A stretch of 62,850 nucleotides of DNA from Jiangella ureilytica (GTDB taxonomy: Bacteria > Actinomycetota > Actinomycetes > Jiangellales > Jiangellaceae): positions 1-62,850 of the forward strand of contig NZ_SMKL01000036.1 of NCBI RefSeq assembly GCF_004348545.1, in the 5' to 3' direction. Both the position numbers and the translations under genes were made by a program. Positions 26,072 to 33,250 of this stretch are shown piece by piece (position 1 is the first letter of the stretch; each line of letters begins with the position of its first letter). The notes below the pieces were generated by a model. It was not told the DNA's origin. It worked only from the letters and a program-made list of their open reading frames with translations, and searched no databases.

Positions 26072-26482
26072 ATGGCCGAGAACGACACCGCACAGCGCGA
26101 CCTGCTGGCCGAACGCTACGGCCGGCGGAGCCGGCGCGAATCGCGCGGCGTGCTCGTCGGCGTCGCGGCAGGCGTCGCGCTGGTGGCGGCCGTCGTGGTC
26201 TGGCTGATCGTGCGCTCCAGCGGCACCACGCTCGACGCCGAGCTGCTCGGCTGGGACGAGCCCCGCGACGGCGTGCTGACGGCGCGCGTCGAGATCCGCC
26301 GCGACGCCGGCATGGCCGTCACCTGCGACCTCGTGGCCGTCGACCTGCGCCGCATCATCGTGGGGCAGCTCGAGCTGCAGGTGCCGGCCGGCCCGGACGA
26401 GCACTTGGTGGTCCCGGCCGACATCCCCCTCGAGGGCGACGGCGTGGCGCCGGAACTGCGCGGCTGCGCACCGGCCGACTGA
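26072..26482 (+). CDS. DUF4307 membrane protein
   Basis: A 136-residue protein with the DUF4307 layout: a charged N-terminus ending LAERYGRRSRRESRG, one membrane helix (about 28-48, VLVGVAAGVALVAAVVVWLI) and an extracytoplasmic beta-rich domain with VEIRRDAGMAVTCDLVAVD. Function unknown. Its position between mca and greA, with this strand, matches Rv1081c. The gap of 170 bp to greA should hold the greA promoter. Confidence 0.85.
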   Translation: MAENDTAQRDLLAERYGRRSRRESRGVLVGVAAGVALVAAVVVWLIVRSSGTTLDAELLGWDEPRDGVLTARVEIRRDAGMAVTCDLVAVDLRRIIVGQLELQVPAGPDEHLVVPADIPLEGDGVAPELRGCAPAD

Positions 26483-26652
26483 GCCCTTCGCGCCGCGAAC
26501 CACGCAGCTGACCTGCGACAATCGTCGGCTTGCCACATTGCTTGTATCCTAGTTCTTTCCCCGTCAGCACTTGGACCGGGCGAATTGCCCGGCGGCGAAG
26601 CACACCCACGCGGCGTGCGGCGCGACCGATAGACACCCGAGGAGCAGTTGCC

Positions 26653-27156
26653 GTGACCGCTACCAGCGACAACGTTGCTTGGCTCACCCAGGAGGCGTAC
26701 GACCGCCTCAAGCAGGAGCTCGAGCACCTGATGGGACCCGGCCGGCTCGAGATCGCGAAGCGGATCGAGGAGGCCCGTTCCGAGGGCGACCTCTCCGAGA
26801 ACGGCGGCTACCACGCGGCGAAGGAGGAGCAGGGCAAGCAGGAGGCCCGCATCCACGCCCTTCAGCAGCTGCTCCAGCGCGCGCAGGTCGGCGAGCCGCC
26901 GGACGACGGCGTCGTCGAGCCCGGCATGATCGTCGAGATCAAGTTCGACGGCGACGACGACGTCGAGCGGTTCCTGCTCGGCTCGCGCGAGCTCGCCTCC
27001 CTCGACGACTCCGTCGACATCGACGTCTACTCCCTGAAGTCGCCGCTGGGCGCCGCCATCAGCGGCAAGAAGGTCGGCGAGAAGGCGTCCTACCAGGCGC
27101 CCAACGGCAGCACCATCACCGTCGAGGTCGTCAGCGCGAAGCCCTACGGCTCCTGA
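26653..27156 (+). CDS. greA: transcription elongation factor GreA
   Basis: Rescues backtracked RNA polymerase by stimulating transcript cleavage through its coiled-coil tip. The 167-residue protein has the N-terminal coiled coil with the acidic tip signature EARSEGDLSENGGYHAAKEE (about 42-61) and the C-terminal FKBP-like domain ending SYQAPNGSTITVEVVSAKPY. The GTG at 26653 is preceded by GAGGAG at eight bases; an upstream in-frame extension is not conserved-looking. Length is typical. A strong hairpin follows 21 bases after the stop. Confidence 0.95.
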   Translation: MTATSDNVAWLTQEAYDRLKQELEHLMGPGRLEIAKRIEEARSEGDLSENGGYHAAKEEQGKQEARIHALQQLLQRAQVGEPPDDGVVEPGMIVEIKFDGDDDVERFLLGSRELASLDDSVDIDVYSLKSPLGAAISGKKVGEKASYQAPNGSTITVEVVSAKPYGS

Positions 27157-27177
27157 CGCCGGCGCGCCACGCGCACA

Positions 27178-27215
27178 CGCCGCCCGCCGGTCCCACGTGG
27201 ACCCGGCGGGCGGCG
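27178..27215 (+). terminator. greA terminator hairpin
   Basis: A perfect 13-bp outer stem (27178-27190 with 27203-27215) continues into GGTCC/GGACC-like pairing with one bulge. It is almost the same sequence as the hairpin at 27502-27540, in direct orientation. The interval between them holds the inverted-repeat element described separately; there is no gene in 27157-27558. Confidence 0.7.
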
Positions 27216-27273
27216 TCGCTTCTGCCGGAGCGTCGGGCGGACCGGTCGAACCTCCGCCCGGCCCGCCCGCCGA

Positions 27274-27345
27274 GTCGATCGTGGAGTCCCGGCGCAGTTG
27301 CGGACGGATATGCCCGATCGACACCGCAGAAACTCCACGATCGAC
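27274..27345. repeat. intergenic inverted-repeat element, copy 1
   Basis: Arms GTCGATCGTGGAGT (27274-27287) and ACTCCACGATCGAC (27332-27345) pair perfectly. The interior contains GCAGTTGCGG (27294-27303), ten bases, then CCGATCGA (27314-27321). The same interior words at the same spacing, inside arms of different sequence that still pair, occur at 39561-39639. The element sits between convergent genes (greA and an ABC permease). Confidence 0.7.
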
Positions 27346-27501
27346 TTCGGCATGGCCGCGTGGCGATGCGGGGACGCCCACCAGCGCGGTGAGCGGGCTG
27401 CGGCCGGCGGAACGAGCCGGGCCCTCTGAGACCGACGGGATCAGGGCGACCACTGCGACACGTACGGCGATCAGCGGGACGCGGGGGCGCACGGAACGCG
27501 G

Positions 27502-27540
27502 CGCCGCCCGCCCGGTCCCGCGTGGACCCGGCGGGCGGCG
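27502..27540 (-). terminator. ABC operon terminator hairpin
   Basis: An 11-bp perfect outer stem (27502-27512 with 27530-27540) with an inner GGTCC/GGACC stem, 18 bases beyond the permease stop on the minus strand. Nearly identical over about 40 bases to the greA terminator 324 bp away. Confidence 0.65.
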
Positions 27541-27558
27541 TCGTTTCGGCCGCAGGCG

Positions 27559-28395
27559 CTACTTGCTGGACGCCTTCTTGTACTTGCGCACGGCCAGCGG
27601 CGCGAAGACCGCGATGATCAGCAGGCACCACAGCAGCGCGGCCGCCACCGGGTGCTGCATCGGCCAGGCCTCGGACTGGACCAGGCTCTGGTTGCCGAAC
27701 AGCTCGCGGGCGCCGGACGCGATGGCGCTGACCGGGTTCCACTCGGCGATCGCCTGGACCACCGACGGCATGGACGACGGGTCGACGAACACGTTGGACA
27801 TGAAGACCACCGGGAACAGCCAGATGAGCCCGGCCGACGCGGCGACCTGGGGGCTGCCGACCGACAGGCCGATGAGCGCGCCGACCCAGAGCATGGCGAA
27901 CGCGAACAGCATGAGCAGCCCGACCGCCGCCAGGAACTGGCCGAACCCGTTGTGGAACGTCCAGCCCACGATGAAGCCGCAGACGATCATGATGACCAGC
28001 ACGATGAGCTGGTTCACCAGGTCGGCGATGACCCGCCCCGCGATGACCGCGGACCGCGCCATGGGCAGCGAGCGGAACCGGTCGATCAGGCCCTTCTGCA
28101 TGTCGTCGGCGAGCCCGACACTGGCCGGCGCACAGGCGAACGCCATGGTCTGCACGAAGATGCCGGCCATGAGGAAGTCGACGTAGTCGACGCCCGGCAC
28201 GTTGATGGCGCCGCCGAACACGTACGCGAACAGCAGCACGAACATGATCGGCTGGATGAACATGTAGATCTGGTTGTCCGGGACCCGCCAGCCGGCCCGG
28301 ATGTTGCGCCAGGTGATGGTCATGGCGTCGGCGAACGCCTGGTTGAGCCCGACGCGGCTGGGCGCGGCCGCGGTCGGCGCGACGTCGGTGGTCAC
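27559..28395 (-). CDS. ABC-2 type transporter permease (DrrB-like)
   Basis: The membrane half of a drug/polyketide-type exporter. The 278-residue protein has six predicted helices, a cytosolic N-terminus (RVGLNQAFADAMTITWRNIR), the family block VDFLMAGIFVQTMAFACAPA followed by DDMQKGLIDRFRSLPMARSA, and FPVVFMSNVFVDPSSMP. The GTG start overlaps the ATPase stop as GTGA, so both halves are translated in coupled fashion. Close to daunorubicin-resistance DrrB proteins; the cargo is unknown. Confidence 0.92.
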   Translation of the reverse strand: MTTDVAPTAAAPSRVGLNQAFADAMTITWRNIRAGWRVPDNQIYMFIQPIMFVLLFAYVFGGAINVPGVDYVDFLMAGIFVQTMAFACAPASVGLADDMQKGLIDRFRSLPMARSAVIAGRVIADLVNQLIVLVIMIVCGFIVGWTFHNGFGQFLAAVGLLMLFAFAMLWVGALIGLSVGSPQVAASAGLIWLFPVVFMSNVFVDPSSMPSVVQAIAEWNPVSAIASGARELFGNQSLVQSEAWPMQHPVAAALLWCLLIIAVFAPLAVRKYKKASSK

Positions 28396-29381
28396 GATGC
28401 CCTCCCCTGGGCCGTCTCGGCCTGCGTCTCGTCTTCGGCGTGGCGGCCGGTGAGCTTGACGAACACGTCGTCGAGCGTGGGCCGGCGCAATGCGATGTCG
28501 TCGATGCCGACCCCTGCTTCGTCGAGGTCGCGGATGACCTGGATGAGGCCCTTGGAGCCGGTGTGCGTCGGCACGGTGAGCTTGCGCGTGTGGTCGTCGC
28601 GCAGGCACTGCCCGCCGCTGCCGAGGTTGAGCACCTGCTCGGCCTTCCCGAGCGCCTCGGGGTCGTGCACGATGACCTCGATGCGCTCGCCGCCGATCTG
28701 GGCCTTGAGCTGGTCGGCCGTGCCCTGGGCGATGATGACGCCGTGGTCGATGACCACGATGTCGTCGGCCAGCGCGTCGGCCTCTTCGAGGTACTGCGTG
28801 GTCAGCAGGATGGTCGAGCCCTCGGCCACCCGCTCGCGGATGACGTCCCAGAGGTCGAGCCGGCTGCTGGGGTCGAGGCCGGTGGTGGGCTCGTCGAGGA
28901 ACAGCACCTGCGGCCGCACGATGAGGCTGCCGGCGAGGTCGAGCCGGCGGCGCATGCCACCGGAGTAGGTCTTGAGCGTGCGGTCGGCGGCGTCGGTGAG
29001 GTTGAACTGCTCGAGCAGCTCGGCCGCCCGCTTCGACGCCTCTTTGCTGGACAGCTGGTAGAGCCGGCCGAACAGCCAGAGGTTCTCGCGCCCGGTGAGG
29101 TTCTCGTCGACCGCGGCGTACTGACCGGACAGGCCGATCTTCGACCGCACCGCCTGTGGTTCCCTGACGACGTCGTGACCGGCGACGACCGCCCGGCCCG
29201 CGTCGGGCGCGAGCAGGGTGGTGAGCATGCGTACCGTGGTGGTCTTGCCCGCGCCGTTGGGCCCGAGCAGACCGACCACGGTGCCCTCGGGCACGACGAG
29301 GTCGACGCCCCCGACGGCCTTCACGGCCTTCTCCCCGGAGCCGAAGGTCTTGACCAGACCCTCGGCGGTGATGGCGTTCAC
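28392..29381 (-). CDS. ABC exporter ATP-binding protein (DrrA-like)
   Basis: The ATPase half of the exporter, 329 residues. It contains Walker A GPNGAGKTTT (about 40-49), Q-loop GLSGQYAAVDENLTG, the signature YSGGMRRRLDLA and Walker B VLFLDEPTTGLDP, with the DrrA-type C-terminal extension ending RRPTLDDVFVKLTGRHAE. The GTG at 29381 follows an AGGAGAGGA ribosome site. It is the third gene of a minus-strand series after DUF4097 and DUF2089 genes, separated by a 142-bp gap with an AT-rich palindrome. Confidence 0.93.
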   Translation of the reverse strand: MNAITAEGLVKTFGSGEKAVKAVGGVDLVVPEGTVVGLLGPNGAGKTTTVRMLTTLLAPDAGRAVVAGHDVVREPQAVRSKIGLSGQYAAVDENLTGRENLWLFGRLYQLSSKEASKRAAELLEQFNLTDAADRTLKTYSGGMRRRLDLAGSLIVRPQVLFLDEPTTGLDPSSRLDLWDVIRERVAEGSTILLTTQYLEEADALADDIVVIDHGVIIAQGTADQLKAQIGGERIEVIVHDPEALGKAEQVLNLGSGGQCLRDDHTRKLTVPTHTGSKGLIQVIRDLDEAGVGIDDIALRRPTLDDVFVKLTGRHAEDETQAETAQGRAS

Positions 29382-29506
29382 GGTGGTGTCCTCTCCTGTT
29401 GGGTGGAGGCATCGTGGCAGGCGCCCCTGACAGGGTCGGCGCGACGATGTCGCACGCACCGACCCACCAGCTGCCACTGCCGGTGACTTCTTATATAAGT
29501 CGAGCC

Positions 29507-29517
29507 TGATATTATCA
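29507..29517 (-). promoter_or_regulatory. TGATATTATCA palindrome before the ABC exporter genes
   Basis: A perfect palindrome of TGATA/TATCA half-sites just after the DUF2089 stop and 126 bases upstream of the ATPase start, within a conspicuously AT-rich stretch. The same half-sites recur symmetrically upstream of the DUF4097 gene. Confidence 0.45.
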
Positions 29518-29523
29518 AACGGC

Positions 29524-29922
29524 TCAGCTGAGCAGTGCGGTCGCCTCATCGAGGTCGAGCTCGCCGGCGGCCAGCCGGCGCAGGACCTCCTCGCGGTCGA
29601 CGGTGCCGGCCTGCAGCGCGCCCGGGTCGGCCGGCGCCTCGAGCCCGAGCCGCTCGAGCAACTCGGCGAACCGCTGCCTCGCGGTCGGGTAACTCACGCC
29701 CAGCTCCCGCGCGAGCTCCCTCATGTTGCCCCTCGACACCAGGAACGTGCCAAGGATTTTCTGGTCCTGCGCGTTCAGCGAACAGTACGGGCAGGACGCG
29801 AACCGACCCGAGAGCTCCGTGCCGCAGGACTCGCACCCGAGCCGGGTGACGTGCAGCTTCACGCCGCACACCGGGCAGTCGGACGGTGCCTGGTGCAGGT
29901 GCTGACCGAAGTCGCCGATCAC
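29524..29922 (-). CDS. DUF2089 zinc-ribbon/HTH protein
   Basis: The 132-residue protein has two CxxC pairs, CPVCGVKL with LGCESCGTEL, plus SCPYCSL, forming a rubredoxin-like zinc ribbon. A helix-turn-helix-like part follows (RGNMRELARELGVSYPTARQ, about 64-83), then a C-terminal helix pair EEVLRRLAAGELDLDEATAL. DUF2089 proteins are thought to be regulators. Its ATG overlaps the stop of the DUF4097 gene. It is the best candidate for binding the TGATA/TATCA sites on either side. Confidence 0.85.
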   Translation of the reverse strand: MIGDFGQHLHQAPSDCPVCGVKLHVTRLGCESCGTELSGRFASCPYCSLNAQDQKILGTFLVSRGNMRELARELGVSYPTARQRFAELLERLGLEAPADPGALQAGTVDREEVLRRLAAGELDLDEATALLS

Positions 29923-30833
29923 CGGTCACCGCCCGTGGGCAGCGTGACGGTGACGTCGCCCATGACGACCTCGGCGTCGATCTCCGCGGCACCGGTGCCG
30001 AGGACGATGTCGCGGTCGCGGTCGCGCCCGGTGCGCTCGGGCACCGAGCGGAACCGGCCGAGCTGGACATCGGAACGGATCCGGACGTCGGACCCCTCGA
30101 GCAGGGTGAGCTGCAGCGACCCTGACTCGCAGCGCATGCGCGAGTGGCCGGCCAACTGCCGGGTCTCGACCTGCGCGGACCCCGCCTGGACCAGCAGGTC
30201 GACCGGGCTCTCGAGGCCGCGCACCCGCAGCGAGCCGGCCGTGACCCGGACGTGGTCGAGCGCCGGCACGTGGTCGACCTGGAGCGAGCCGGCGATGACC
30301 TCAGCGCCCACGGACAGCTCCGGATTGACCCGCACATGCAGGTCGAGCAGCTGACCGGGGTTCTGCAGGCGGGTGGCGAAGTCGCGCCATCGCCCGCCCG
30401 CGAGCAGCACGAACGCGCCGTCGGAGGGCACCAGTTCGGACTCGCCGGTGACGTGCAGGACGGCCCCGTCGCGCCGCACGGTGTGCTGGCCGTTCACGGC
30501 CACCGTGGCCACGCTGGGGTCGCCGACGATGACCACCCGCCGCGAGGTGGCCCGCACCTGCACCCTGGTGATCTGCTGCGGCGTGACCGGGCCGGCCGCC
30601 CCACCGGCGGGACCGGCGGACCGGGCCCCGGCGGAACCGGCGGCTGACGCCGTCGGCCCCGGAGCAGCGGCCGTCGCGGAGACCGACGCGTCGACGGGAT
30701 CGTCCGTCACGGCATCGGCGGGCGCACCGGCCTTCTCGTCCTCGATCCGGTCGAGCAGGACGGCCGCCCGGGTGGGGTCGAGCCGGCCGTCGGCCACCTG
30801 CTCGAGGATCTCGCGCACGCTGAGGGTGTTCAT
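29919..30833 (-). CDS. DUF4097-type beta-helix protein with N-terminal SHOCT-like helix
   Basis: The 304-residue protein opens with a short helical module, SVREILEQVADGRLDPTRAA (about 5-24), the same kind of motif as the DUF2089 C-terminus. After a Pro/Ala-rich linker comes a DUF4097 repetitive beta-strand domain (VQVRATSRRVVIVGDPSVAT, GSLQVDHVPALDHVRVTAGS, GSAQVETRQLAGHSRMRCES). No signal peptide, so it is cytosolic. Members often sit with two-component or ABC genes. First gene of the minus-strand unit leading to the exporter. Confidence 0.8.
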   Translation of the reverse strand: MNTLSVREILEQVADGRLDPTRAAVLLDRIEDEKAGAPADAVTDDPVDASVSATAAAPGPTASAAGSAGARSAGPAGGAAGPVTPQQITRVQVRATSRRVVIVGDPSVATVAVNGQHTVRRDGAVLHVTGESELVPSDGAFVLLAGGRWRDFATRLQNPGQLLDLHVRVNPELSVGAEVIAGSLQVDHVPALDHVRVTAGSLRVRGLESPVDLLVQAGSAQVETRQLAGHSRMRCESGSLQLTLLEGSDVRIRSDVQLGRFRSVPERTGRDRDRDIVLGTGAAEIDAEVVMGDVTVTLPTGGDR

Positions 30834-30854
30834 GCCTCCATGGTGGCGCCGGAT

Positions 30855-30890
30855 CTATCAGAACGTCAAGTCGACTTCACGGATTGATAG
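30855..30890 (-). promoter_or_regulatory. concentric palindromic operator upstream of DUF4097-DUF2089
   Basis: CTATCA (30855-30860) and TGATAG (30885-30890) flank a perfect AAGTCGACTT palindrome (30868-30877) with exactly seven bases on each side, so both share one centre. It lies 21 bases before the DUF4097 ATG, where it would cover the promoter. Confidence 0.55.
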
Positions 30891-30891
30891 T

Positions 30892-32106
30892 TCAATCTCC
30901 AGAAATGGAAACCGGATAGCCTGACTCGCGCAGTTTGGCCAGCACCCGGTCGCAGTGCTCCGGCCCGCGGGTCTCGAGCTGCAGCGCGATCTCGACCTCT
31001 TCGATGGACAGCGTGGACCCGGTGCGCTCGTGGACGACGTCGAGCACGTTGGCGTCGACGGCGGCGAGCTCGGACAGCAGCCGGGCCAGGCCGCCGGGCG
31101 CGTCGGGCACCCGGACCCGCAGCGACAGGTACCGCCCGGCGGCCGCCATGCCGTGCCGGATGACCCGCAACAGCAGGAGCGGGTCGATGTTGCCGCCGGA
31201 CAGGACGGCGACGACCGGCGGCTCGTAGGCGGCGGGGTCGTCGAGCAGGGCGGCGACGGCGGCGCCTCCGGCCGGCTCGACGACCAGCTTGGCCCGCTCG
31301 AGCAGCAGGACGAGCGCCCGCGACAGCGACTCCTCGGAGACGGTGACGACGGCGTCGACGTACAGGCGGATCATGTCGAACGGGACGTCGCCGGGGCAGC
31401 CGACCGCGATGCCGTCGGCCATGGTCGACATCCGCTCGAGCGCGACCGGCCGACCCTCGGCCAGCGACGTCGGGTAGGCCGCCGCACCCTCGGCCTGGAC
31501 ACCGACCACGCGCACGCCCGGCTTGAGGTGGTGCACGGCGAGCGAGATGCCCGCCGTCAGCCCGCCGCCGCCGGTGCCGACCACGATGGTGCGCACGTCG
31601 GGGCACTGCTCGAGGATCTCCATGCCGACGGTGGCCTGGCCGGCCACGATGTCGGGGTGGTCGAACGGGTGGATGAGCACGGCGCCGGTCTCGGCCGCGA
31701 ACGCGCGCGCCTCGAGCAGGGCGTCGTCGATGCTGGTGCCGGCGAAGCGCACGTCGGCGCCGTAGGCCCGGGTGGCCTTCTCCTTGACGATGGCCGCGCC
31801 CTCGGGCATGAACACCGTCGCCTTGGTGTGCAGCATGCTGGCCGCGAGCGCGACGCCCTGGGCGTGGTTGCCGGCGCTGGCGGCCACGACGCCGCGGGCG
31901 CGCTCCTGCTCGGACAGCCGCGCGATGCGCACGTACGCGCCGCGGATCTTGAACGATCCGGCGCGCTGGAGGTTCTCGCACTTCAGGTGGACCCGCCCGC
32001 CGACCCGTCCGGCCAGCCAGCGCGAGTCCTCGAGCGGAGTGGGCCGCACGACGTCGCGCAGCAGCTCGCGCGCGGCTTCCACGTCTGCCATCGAGACAGT
32101 ACTCAT
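30892..32106 (-). CDS. ilvA: threonine ammonia-lyase
   Basis: PLP enzyme converting threonine to 2-oxobutanoate plus ammonia, feeding isoleucine synthesis or catabolism. The 404-residue protein has the Lys Schiff-base motif GSFKIRGA (about 50-57), SAGNHAQGVA (phosphate/Asn loop), the GTGGGGLTAG glycine loop and SGGNIDP. A single ACT-like regulatory part (about 325-404) starts YLSLRVRVPDAPGGLARLLS. The length and single ACT domain fit the TIGR01127 class rather than the longer biosynthetic IlvA. AGTACTCATG precedes the start. The gene lies alone, head-to-head with the LLM oxidoreductase gene. Confidence 0.92.
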   Translation of the reverse strand: MSTVSMADVEAARELLRDVVRPTPLEDSRWLAGRVGGRVHLKCENLQRAGSFKIRGAYVRIARLSEQERARGVVAASAGNHAQGVALAASMLHTKATVFMPEGAAIVKEKATRAYGADVRFAGTSIDDALLEARAFAAETGAVLIHPFDHPDIVAGQATVGMEILEQCPDVRTIVVGTGGGGLTAGISLAVHHLKPGVRVVGVQAEGAAAYPTSLAEGRPVALERMSTMADGIAVGCPGDVPFDMIRLYVDAVVTVSEESLSRALVLLLERAKLVVEPAGGAAVAALLDDPAAYEPPVVAVLSGGNIDPLLLLRVIRHGMAAAGRYLSLRVRVPDAPGGLARLLSELAAVDANVLDVVHERTGSTLSIEEVEIALQLETRGPEHCDRVLAKLRESGYPVSISGD

Positions 32107-32165
32107 GGGGTCGATCCTGTCACCTGCGTGCCTATGATCGCCCCAGCCCCATGCCCGGCGCGACC

Positions 32166-32195
32166 ATCTAGGCGCGCGTAGATATTGGATATAGA
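32166..32195 (+). promoter_or_regulatory. promoter and palindromic operator of the LLM oxidoreductase gene
   Basis: ATCTAGGCGCGCGTAGAT (32166-32183) is symmetric at 16 of 18 positions. TATAGA at 32190-32195 is a good -10 element and puts the transcript start close to the GTG at 32204, implying a leaderless or near-leaderless mRNA. The palindrome would overlap the -35 region and suits a repressor. Confidence 0.45.
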
Positions 32196-32203
32196 GTGAT
32201 CCC

Positions 32204-33190
32204 GTGAAACTAGCCTGGTTGTGCAGCCATGAGTCCTACCAGCCCGAGGTCCTGCTGGAGCACGCCGTCCTCGCCGAACAGGTGGGATTCGACGTGGTCA
32301 CGGGGGCCGATCACTTCCACCCCTGGGTCGACGACGTCTCGGCCGCCAGCTACGTCTGGACCTGGTTCGGCGCGGTCGCACAGGCCACGTCCCGGGTCGA
32401 GCTGGCCACCAGTGTCACGGCCCCGCTCTTCCGCTACCATCCCGCGCTGATCGCGCAGGCCGCCGCCACCGTAGACCGGCTCTCGAACGGCCGGTTCATC
32501 CTGGGCGTCGGCACCGGCGAGGCGATCAACGAGGCGCCGCTGGGGTACGCGTTCCCCGGCTACGGTGAACGCATCGCGCGCATGCGCGAGGCGCTGACCA
32601 TCATGCACGGCCTGCTCGACGGCGAGAAGCTCGATTTCGACGGCGAGTTCTACCAGGCCCGCACGGCGAAGCTGTACAGCCCGCCGACGGGACGGGTGCC
32701 GGTCTGGATGGCCGCCGGCGGCCCGAAGTCGGCGACGTTCGCCGGCGAGACCTGCGAGGGCCTGATCACCAGCGTCAAGGACCCCGCCGAGACCGTCGCG
32801 AAGATCATCACCCCGTACCGCGACGCGGCCACGGCCCGAGGCGCTGACACCACGGTCATGGCGACCCGCTGGGTCGTGCTGGCGGCGAACGACGACGAGG
32901 CGTGGGAAGCGCTGGTCTCCATGCGCGGCCTGCGCGCGCCCGGCCGGCTCGAGGTGGCCGACCCCGCGGTGCTGCGCGAGCGCGCCGACGCCATGGACCG
33001 CCAGGAGATCCTGAGCAAGTACACGATCGTCCGCGACCTCGACCAGCTCGCCGAGGCGTACCTGCCGCTGGTGACCGACGTCGGCGCCGACTACGTGGCC
33101 ATCCAGGTGGCCAGCGCCGATCCGGCCGACACCATCCGGCGCATCGGCGCCGAGGTGCTGCCGGCGCTGCGCAAGGCCGCCGACTCCTGA
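32204..33190 (+). CDS. LLM-class F420-dependent oxidoreductase (FGD-like)
   Basis: A 328-residue TIM-barrel flavin/F420 enzyme of the luciferase-like family. Key segments are GADHFHPWVDD (about 35-45; the His used by F420-dependent glucose-6-phosphate dehydrogenase-type enzymes), LATSVTAPLFRYHPALIAQA, GRFILGVGTGEAINE and VPVWMAAGGPKSATFAGE. This matches the TIGR03557 subgroup, whose substrates are unknown. No Shine-Dalgarno precedes the GTG, consistent with a leaderless transcript. A paralogue lies at 48829-49788. Confidence 0.88.
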   Translation: MKLAWLCSHESYQPEVLLEHAVLAEQVGFDVVTGADHFHPWVDDVSAASYVWTWFGAVAQATSRVELATSVTAPLFRYHPALIAQAAATVDRLSNGRFILGVGTGEAINEAPLGYAFPGYGERIARMREALTIMHGLLDGEKLDFDGEFYQARTAKLYSPPTGRVPVWMAAGGPKSATFAGETCEGLITSVKDPAETVAKIITPYRDAATARGADTTVMATRWVVLAANDDEAWEALVSMRGLRAPGRLEVADPAVLRERADAMDRQEILSKYTIVRDLDQLAEAYLPLVTDVGADYVAIQVASADPADTIRRIGAEVLPALRKAADS

Positions 33191-33207
33191 CCCTTCCCTG
33201 CGGCCGG

Positions 33208-33245
33208 CGACGGCCGGCGACCCACCGGGGGGCCGCCGGCCGTCG
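33208..33245. terminator. bidirectional terminator hairpin between convergent genes
   Basis: Perfect 12-bp arms CGACGGCCGGCG (33208-33219) and CGCCGGCCGTCG (33234-33245) with a 14-base loop, between the LLM oxidoreductase and DUF4328 genes, which converge here. Confidence 0.6.
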
Positions 33246-33250
33246 GCGTG

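Noticed and set aside
26483-26652. A sigma-A promoter with TTGCCA and TATCCT upstream of greA
   Set aside because: The two hexamers are only nine bases apart, so they cannot be a -35/-10 pair; the true promoter is not clear by eye.
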